A stretch of 45,216 nucleotides of DNA from Natroniella acetigena (GTDB lineage Bacteria; Bacillota; Halanaerobiia; Halobacteroidales; Halobacteroidaceae). A program made the position numbers and the translations under genes. Shown in pieces: positions 40,285 to 45,216 of this stretch. Location: positions 1-45,216 of the forward strand of contig NZ_JALKBX010000017.1 of the NCBI RefSeq assembly GCF_023227745.1, read 5' to 3'. Numbering within the stretch: the first letter of the stretch is position 1; each line of letters begins with the position of its first letter. Under the pieces are notes generated by a model, which saw only the letters and a list, made by a program, of their open reading frames with translations, did not search any database and was not told the origin of the DNA.

Positions 40285-41298
40285 ATGATTGTAGTCATGG
40301 AAAATGGTGCAAGTAAAGATATGGTAAAACGGGTATTAGATCGCATTGAAGATTTAGGATTTGAAGCTCATTTATCTGAAGGAGAAGTCAAAACTATTAT
40401 TGGAGTAATTGGAGAAGGAAAGATGGAACTCAAAGATAACTTTACTATCTTACCTGGAGTAGAGGATGTGGTAGAGATAACTAAACCATATAAATTATCT
40501 GGGAAGCAGTTTAAATCTGGTAGATCGGTAATTGAGATTGATGATGTTAAAGTAGGCGGAGATAACTTTACGATTATGGCTGGGCCGTGTGCGATTGAAA
40601 GTAAAGAACAGTTATTACAAGCAGCTCAGCAAGTAAAAGATGGTGGTGCTCAGATTTTACGTGGTGGTGCTTTTAAGCCGAGAACTTCTCCGTATAGCTT
40701 TCAAGGACTGGAAGAAGAGGGTTTGAGGATGTTAGCTGAAGCTAGAGAAGAAACAGGATTAAAAGTAGTGACAGAGGTAATGGATACACGAGATGTAGGA
40801 TTGGTAGCAGAGTATGCAGATATTTTACAGATTGGTGCTCGTAATATGCAAAATTATCCATTGTTACGAGAGGTAGGAAAAACTAATCGACCAGTTTTGT
40901 TAAAACGAGCTATGACTGCTACGTATAAAGAGCTTTTAATGGCGGCCGAGTATATTATGGCTGGTGGTAATCATGATGTTATTTTGTGTGAGAGAGGAAT
41001 TAGAACTTTTGTAGATCAGACTAGAAATACGGTCGATTTAACAGTAGTTCCTGTGATTAGGGAATTGAGCCATTTACCGATTATCATCGATCCTAGCCAC
41101 GGGACAGGAAGATGGAAGTATGTTGCTCCGTTAGCTAGGGCTGCCTTAGCAGTGGGAGCAGATGGATTGATGATTGAGGTTCATCCTGATCCAACGAATG
41201 CGTTATGTGATGGGCCACAATCCTTACGTCCTGATAAGTTCAAATGCTTAGTAGAGCAGATGAAACCAATAGCTGAAGCAGTTAACCGTAATTTATGA
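40285..41298 (+). CDS. aroF: 3-deoxy-7-phosphoheptulonate (DAHP) synthase, type I-beta
   Basis: 337 residues. An N-terminal ferredoxin-like domain of ~65 residues ([20 protein letters not shown]) precedes the TIM barrel, which is the architecture of the Thermotoga-like enzymes; such domains can mediate feedback inhibition. [67 protein letters not shown] and [11 protein letters not shown] are the active-site and metal-binding motifs. It condenses PEP and erythrose 4-phosphate, the entry step of the shikimate pathway. Confidence 0.96.
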   Translation: MIVVMENGASKDMVKRVLDRIEDLGFEAHLSEGEVKTIIGVIGEGKMELKDNFTILPGVEDVVEITKPYKLSGKQFKSGRSVIEIDDVKVGGDNFTIMAGPCAIESKEQLLQAAQQVKDGGAQILRGGAFKPRTSPYSFQGLEEEGLRMLAEAREETGLKVVTEVMDTRDVGLVAEYADILQIGARNMQNYPLLREVGKTNRPVLLKRAMTATYKELLMAAEYIMAGGNHDVILCERGIRTFVDQTRNTVDLTVVPVIRELSHLPIIIDPSHGTGRWKYVAPLARAALAVGADGLMIEVHPDPTNALCDGPQSLRPDKFKCLVEQMKPIAEAVNRNL

Positions 41299-41310
41299 TG
41301 AGGTGAAAAT

Positions 41311-42405
41311 ATGATCAGTAAGATAGCAGTTGTTGGGGTTGGTTTGATTGGTTCATCTTTAGGTTTAGCTTTTCAGGATTTAGAGCAGGTTGAAGAGGTG
41401 GTGGGGATTGATCAAAATCCCTCCCATCTACAACAAGCTTTGGAGTTGGGAGCAATTAATAGTACAGCTAGCTTAAAAGAGGGAGTACAGGGTGTTGATC
41501 TGGTTATAGTAGCAACCCCTGTAGGAACTATTATTGATTTGATTGAAGAGATAATTTTATATCTTGATCAAGAAACGATTATTACTGATGTAGGAAGTAC
41601 TAAATCAAGTTTGGTTGAACAATTGGAAGCAACAGTGGCTGGTAAAGATCAAATTTATATTGCTGGTCATCCAATGACCGGTTCTGAAGTTGTAGGACCT
41701 GGGGGAGCAGATAAGTACTTATTTGAGAATGCTATTTATGTTTTAGCAGAGACTGAGCAGACAGATCAGACAGCTTTGATTGCCCTTAAAGCGTTACTTG
41801 AAAAGTTAGGAGCCCAAGTACTTGTGTTAGATCCTAAGCGCCACGATCAGGTAGTAGCTTTAACAAGTCATCTGCCTCATCTAGTCGCAGTTAATTTGAT
41901 GCAGGTGATTGATCAGTTTGCTCAAAGTGATAAGTTGATTACTTCTTTAACAGCAGGAGGTTTTAGAGATACTACTCGGATAGCTGCTGGAGATCCTACA
42001 ATGTGGAAAGATATTTTTGTTTATAACCAGGCAGAAGTATTGACAGCGATTGAGGCTTTTGAAGCTAAATTAAAGCAACTTAAAGAATTAATTGTTGAGC
42101 AATCGGAAGAAGAGCTATTAGAACAACTCAGCCAAGCCCGAAAATCTAGATTGCAGCTTCCGATGAAGAAGAAAGGATTATTGCCGACCAATTATGAGTT
42201 GATTATTACTTTAAAAGATGAACCGAATGCTATTGGTCGGGTAGCTTCTATATTAGGAGAAGAAGGAATCAATATTCAAGATATAGAGGTACTAAAAGTA
42301 AGAGAAGATGGTGGGACATTACGACTTAGCCTTAGTCAGGAAGAAGAACAAATAAAAGCTTGTCGTCTCTTACAAGAAGCGGGATATAAAGTCTTTAAAA
42401 AGTAG
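41311..42405 (+). CDS. tyrA: Prephenate dehydrogenase with C-terminal ACT domain
   Basis: 364 residues. VVGVGLIGSSLGLAFQ is the NAD-binding motif. TDVGSTKSSLVEQLEA, AGHPMTGSEVVGPGGAD and the catalytic His in LTSHLPHLVAVNL follow. Residues ~290-364 (YELIITLKDEPNAIGRVASI onwards) form an ACT domain, the usual tyrosine feedback sensor. It converts prephenate to 4-hydroxyphenylpyruvate, and HisC may complete tyrosine synthesis. It is 12 bp after aroF. Confidence 0.95.
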   Translation: MISKIAVVGVGLIGSSLGLAFQDLEQVEEVVGIDQNPSHLQQALELGAINSTASLKEGVQGVDLVIVATPVGTIIDLIEEIILYLDQETIITDVGSTKSSLVEQLEATVAGKDQIYIAGHPMTGSEVVGPGGADKYLFENAIYVLAETEQTDQTALIALKALLEKLGAQVLVLDPKRHDQVVALTSHLPHLVAVNLMQVIDQFAQSDKLITSLTAGGFRDTTRIAAGDPTMWKDIFVYNQAEVLTAIEAFEAKLKQLKELIVEQSEEELLEQLSQARKSRLQLPMKKKGLLPTNYELIITLKDEPNAIGRVASILGEEGINIQDIEVLKVREDGGTLRLSLSQEEEQIKACRLLQEAGYKVFKK

Positions 42406-42422
42406 CGATAAGGAGTGATGAG

Positions 42423-43709
42423 ATGCAGCTTAAGATAGAATCTAAGTCCAACTTAACTGGTGAAGTAACTGTACCTGGAGATAAATCAATTTCCCATCGG
42501 GCTGTGATGTTGGGAGCGTTGGCCCGAGGTAAGACGGAGGTAGAAGGGTTTTTAACTGGGGAAGATTGCTTAAGTACAGTGAAGGCTTTTCAGAGTTTAG
42601 GAATTGAAATTGATGGTGTAGGAACAGAGAAAATGACGATTCATGGCAAAGGATTACAAGGATTGGAAGAAGCTGATGATGTATTAGATTTAGGTAATTC
42701 AGGAACAACAATGAGGTTAATATTAGGGATTCTGGCTGGGCAGGATTTTTATTCTGTGGTAACAGGTGATGATTCTTTGCGAAGTCGACCAATGGCTAGA
42801 GTTACTAAACCACTAGCTGAAATGCAGGCTCAATTTTATGGTAGGGACAATGCTAATTTAGCTCCGATTACTGTGGTTGGTGGTCAAGATTTAGCAGCGA
42901 TACAATATCGATCACCGGTAGCTAGTGCTCAGGTGAAATCGTCAATTCTGTTAGCTGGTCTATATGCTGAAGGAGTTACTGAAGTAATAGAACCTGCCAA
43001 ATCTCGAGATCATACAGAGCGGATGCTTGATTATTTTGGGGCCAATGTTGAAGTAGATGGCTTAGCTGTTAAGGTAGAAGGTAACCCTGAGTTAACAGGG
43101 CAGAAAGTAATAGTACCCGGGGATATCTCTTCAGCTGCTTTTTTAATGGTAGCTGGGTTGATTACTGCTGATTCTGAACTTTTAATTAAGAATGTAGGGC
43201 TAAATCCAACGCGTTCAGGAGTAATTGATGCTTTAGAGAAGATGAATGCTGATTTAGAGTTACTTAATCAACGAGAAGTTAATGGGGAGCCGATTACTGA
43301 TATTGTAGTTAGGAGTAGTCAATTGCAGGGAACTGTGATTGATGGTGAATTGATTCCTCTATTGATCGATGAAATTCCAATTTTAGCAGTAGCTGCTAGT
43401 CAAGCAGAAGGAAAAACAGTAATCAAAGATGCTGAAGAGTTACGGGTTAAAGAAACTGATCGAATTGATGCAATGGTAAAGGAGTTAGCTAAATTAGGAG
43501 TTGAGGTAATAGAGCGAGAAGATGGAATGGAGATAGTAGGAAAGCAAGCTATTCAAGGGGGAGTTAAGTGTCTTAGTTATGATGATCATCGAGTTGCAAT
43601 GTCTTTAGCAATAGCGGGGTTGATCGCAGAAGAGCCTATTATTATTGAAGATGCTGAATGTATTAATATTTCTTTCCCGAGTTTTGAACAATTATTAACT
43701 GAGTTATAA
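42423..43709 (+). CDS. aroA: 5-enolpyruvylshikimate-3-phosphate synthase
   Basis: 428 residues, double inverse beta-barrel fold. GEVTVPGDKSISHRAVMLGA, LGNSGTTMRLILGILAG, DDSLRSRPMARV, SAQVKSSILLAGL, SRDHTERML, DISSAAFLMVAG, ELRVKETDRI and YDDHRVAMSLAIAG appear in canonical order. It joins shikimate 3-phosphate and PEP. The substrate loop reads GNSGTTMRL, where other enzymes have GNAGTxxRP; Ser instead of Ala at this spot is common in class II-type enzymes. It is the last gene of the hutP-aro operon. Confidence 0.96.
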   Translation: MQLKIESKSNLTGEVTVPGDKSISHRAVMLGALARGKTEVEGFLTGEDCLSTVKAFQSLGIEIDGVGTEKMTIHGKGLQGLEEADDVLDLGNSGTTMRLILGILAGQDFYSVVTGDDSLRSRPMARVTKPLAEMQAQFYGRDNANLAPITVVGGQDLAAIQYRSPVASAQVKSSILLAGLYAEGVTEVIEPAKSRDHTERMLDYFGANVEVDGLAVKVEGNPELTGQKVIVPGDISSAAFLMVAGLITADSELLIKNVGLNPTRSGVIDALEKMNADLELLNQREVNGEPITDIVVRSSQLQGTVIDGELIPLLIDEIPILAVAASQAEGKTVIKDAEELRVKETDRIDAMVKELAKLGVEVIEREDGMEIVGKQAIQGGVKCLSYDDHRVAMSLAIAGLIAEEPIIIEDAECINISFPSFEQLLTEL

Positions 43710-43711
43710 TC

Positions 43712-43752
43712 AAAAAAACCACTTAACTCTAAATAGAGTTAAGTGGTTTTTT
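43712..43752 (+). terminator. Terminator of the aro operon
   Basis: AAAAACCACTTAACTCTA pairs perfectly with TAGAGTTAAGTGGTTTTT around an AA loop and ends in a T-run. It starts right after the aroA stop. Confidence 0.92.
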
Positions 43753-43786
43753 AGTTTAAGTCCAAGTCTAAGGTTAAGCTTTATTA

Positions 43787-44099
43787 CAATAATGTGGCAC
43801 TTTTGTGCCACATTATTGAGTTGACAGTGTACAGTGAACAGTTTACAGTTAAGATCAAAACCTTAAAAAATTAAGACCTCTGAAATGCCTTATGTTCGCA
43901 GGTTTAGAGTGATTTTGATTTAAGGTTTTCCTTCGGGTTCTTTGAACCCTTCGTGATGAAAAAATCTGCTCTTAGATTTTTTCTATCTACTGTCAACTGT
44001 CCCTACAGGTCTTTGTCAAGACCTTTCGTGAAAACCATAGAAACCATATCAACTGTAAAATGTACACTGATATTTAGTGGCAAAGTGCCACTAAATATC
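43787..44099. repeat. Largest heptamer-arm element, both caps present, enlarged core
   Basis: Left cap CAATAATGTGGCAC-TTTT-GTGCCACATTATTG (43787-43818). Left arm TTGACAG TGTACAG, then TGAACAG TTTACAG, then TTAAGAT. Right arm (AACTGTAAAATGTACACTG) leads into the right cap TGATATTTAGTGGCA-AAG-TGCCACTAAATATC (44068-44099). Two insertions enlarge the core, one of them the TCCCTACAGGTCTTT... module shared with 9346-9402. Nothing coding is seen in 43753-44266. The AT-rich end before the sigma gene must hold its promoter. Confidence 0.85.
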
Positions 44100-44266
44100 G
44101 ATATTCTGTAATATTCACCTAGTTGCTTCTAGTAAATATAAATAGAAACTAAATTAAGTAATTATTTGATATATGCAGGAAAATAACTTTTTAATTAGAA
44201 ATTAATCATAAAGGGTGGATTTTATTGTAGAGAATTGAGATGGTTCTTTAAAAAGGAGGGCAGAAT

Positions 44267-45097
44267 ATGGGAAGTAGGCAAAGTAATGGAATCAAAGTCT
44301 ATTTAAACCAGTCAGCTCATGATTTATTATCAGCTAAAGAAGAAAAAGAATTAGCTAAAAGGGTTCAACAAGGGGATGAAGAAGCAAAACAGACTTTAAT
44401 TGAGTCTAATTTACGTTTGGTTATTAGTGTTGCTAAGAAGTATATAGGTCAAGGACTTGACTTCTTAGATTTAATTCAGGAAGGAAATTTAGGTTTAATG
44501 CAAGCAATTAAGAAATTTGATTATACGAAAGGATATCGTTTTAGTACTTATGCAACTTGGTGGATTAAGCAGCGGATTAATCGAGCTTTAGCTGATAAAT
44601 CACGTACAATTAGAATACCAGCTCATATTTGGGAGACGATGAATAAGTATATTAAGGTTTATAATAGATTGTCAAGCAAGTTAGGTAGAGAACCTAAAAT
44701 AGAAGAAGTGGCAGAAGAGATGAATATTTCTGAAGAAAAGGTTAAAAAGATTATGGAGCTTATTCAAGAGCCTGCTTCATTAGATAGTCCTATTGGTGAA
44801 GAGAATGACTTTTTTTTAGGGGATATGATTGAAGATTCGACGGTATTGACTCCAGATAAGGCAACTTATAATACGTTATTACAAGAGGAGCTAGATAATA
44901 TCTTGGATACATTATCGGATAGAGAAAAGAGAATTCTGCAGTTGAGATTTGGACTGTTAGATGATAGACCAAGGACATTAAATGAGATTGGGCAAGATTA
45001 TGATCTGTCACGAGAGAGGATTAGACAGATTGAGAAGAAGGCTTTACAGAGGTTAAGGCATCCTAATCGCAGTAAAAAGTTAAGAGATTACCTGTAA
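44267..45097 (+). CDS. RNA polymerase sigma factor, sigma-70 group 2
   Basis: 276 residues, lacking region 1.1 of the housekeeping factor. Region 1.2 ([20 protein letters not shown]), region 2 ([20 protein letters not shown], then [36 protein letters not shown]), region 3 ([20 protein letters not shown]) and region 4 ([40 protein letters not shown]) are all complete. Regions 2.4 and 4.2 are close to SigA, so it should read similar -10 and -35 boxes. It may be an alternative primary-like factor for stationary or stress phases; whether a longer RpoD exists elsewhere is unknown. The ribosome site is AAAAGGAGGG. Confidence 0.93.
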   Translation: MGSRQSNGIKVYLNQSAHDLLSAKEEKELAKRVQQGDEEAKQTLIESNLRLVISVAKKYIGQGLDFLDLIQEGNLGLMQAIKKFDYTKGYRFSTYATWWIKQRINRALADKSRTIRIPAHIWETMNKYIKVYNRLSSKLGREPKIEEVAEEMNISEEKVKKIMELIQEPASLDSPIGEENDFFLGDMIEDSTVLTPDKATYNTLLQEELDNILDTLSDREKRILQLRFGLLDDRPRTLNEIGQDYDLSRERIRQIEKKALQRLRHPNRSKKLRDYL

Positions 45098-45134
45098 TCA
45101 TAAACAGCAACCGAAATGGTTGCTGTTTATGATT
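45098..45134. terminator. Terminator after the sigma factor gene
   Basis: ATCATAAACAGCAACC pairs perfectly with GGTTGCTGTTTATGAT over a GAAAT loop. It starts with the base after the stop codon. It is symmetrical, so it may act in both directions. Confidence 0.85.
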
Positions 45135-45145
45135 GTAGATAATTA

Positions 45146-45216
45146 CAATAATGTGGCACTTTTGTGCCACATTATTGAGTTGACAGTGTACAGTGAACAG
45201 TTTACAGTTAAGATCA
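45146..45216. repeat. Heptamer-arm element running off the window end
   Basis: 71 bases identical to 43787-43857: left cap hairpin, four and a half heptamers and the start of the core. The sigma gene is therefore flanked by direct copies of the same element. Confidence 0.9.

Noticed and set aside
42442-42792. Minus-strand open frame within aroA
   Set aside because: It is antisense to all canonical EPSP synthase motifs, with no ribosome site or promoter.
17936-45216. CRISPR-like reading of the scattered repeats
   Set aside because: Units are 7 bp, contiguous and degenerate, with inverted arms and no unique spacers of constant length. No cas gene is present.

Overview
The window is AT-rich DNA from an anaerobic, fermentative, low-GC Gram-positive bacterium. 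My best guess is the Halanaerobiales (Halobacteroides, Orenia or Acetohalobium-like). The guess rests on a tetrameric Hnd-type [FeFe] hydrogenase, Pta-AckA acetate formation, a Firmicutes FapR/PlsX/Fab cluster, frequent TTG starts and a sodium/proton antiporter. No rRNA, tRNA or CRISPR array was found.

Layout. 1-2250: a small cysteine-rich protein, an ABC exporter (ATPase and permease) and a broken ArsR regulator, behind a strong promoter that overlaps a 34-bp perfect palindrome. 2250-4130 and 6600-8000: graveyards of broken transposases from at least four families. Between them lie ywbE, a cation/proton antiporter, a possible 48-residue peptide gene and an ECF-type S component. 8295-13045: hndABCD, an NAD(P)-linked [FeFe] hydrogenase. 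13247-16460: an intact ArsR regulator, then decayed genes (winged helix, cysteine desulfurase, peptidase-MA-like) around folD. 16484-23310: cca, a one-domain chromate transporter, a lipoprotein, a ferredoxin missed by length cut-offs, a patatin-like lipase, ylbL and tmcAL. 23581-26616: pta, ackA, yceD, rpmF. 26991-35752: fapR-plsX-fabH-fabK-fabD-fabG-acpP-(second fabK-like)-fabF-rnc, with a FapR box in front. 35818-38101: a BaiN/HI0933-type flavoprotein, a DUF2892-type membrane protein with an in-frame TGA, and a conserved-looking membrane protein. 38324-43709: hutP-like, aroH, hisC, aroF, tyrA, aroA. 44267-45097: a group 2 sigma-70 factor.

How the genes work together. Ferredoxin and the Hnd hydrogenase dispose of reductant as H2, and Pta-AckA makes ATP from acetyl-CoA. 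The fab cluster is probably controlled by FapR sensing malonyl-CoA/malonyl-ACP. The aromatic amino acid operon sits behind a UAG-rich leader with a terminator and begins with a HutP-family RNA-binding protein, which suggests antitermination.

Three observations stand out. (1) A family of intergenic elements built from degenerate 7-bp tandem units in inverted arms, often capped by GTGGCAC-type hairpins whose arms co-vary between copies. (2) A DUF2892/YgaP-like gene with TGA exactly at its conserved cysteine, followed by a SECIS-like hairpin: a candidate selenoprotein. (3) A HutP-like gene with a UAG-studded leader and terminator, placed in front of aro/his genes rather than hut genes. All functional calls are from reading the sequence; no searches were run.
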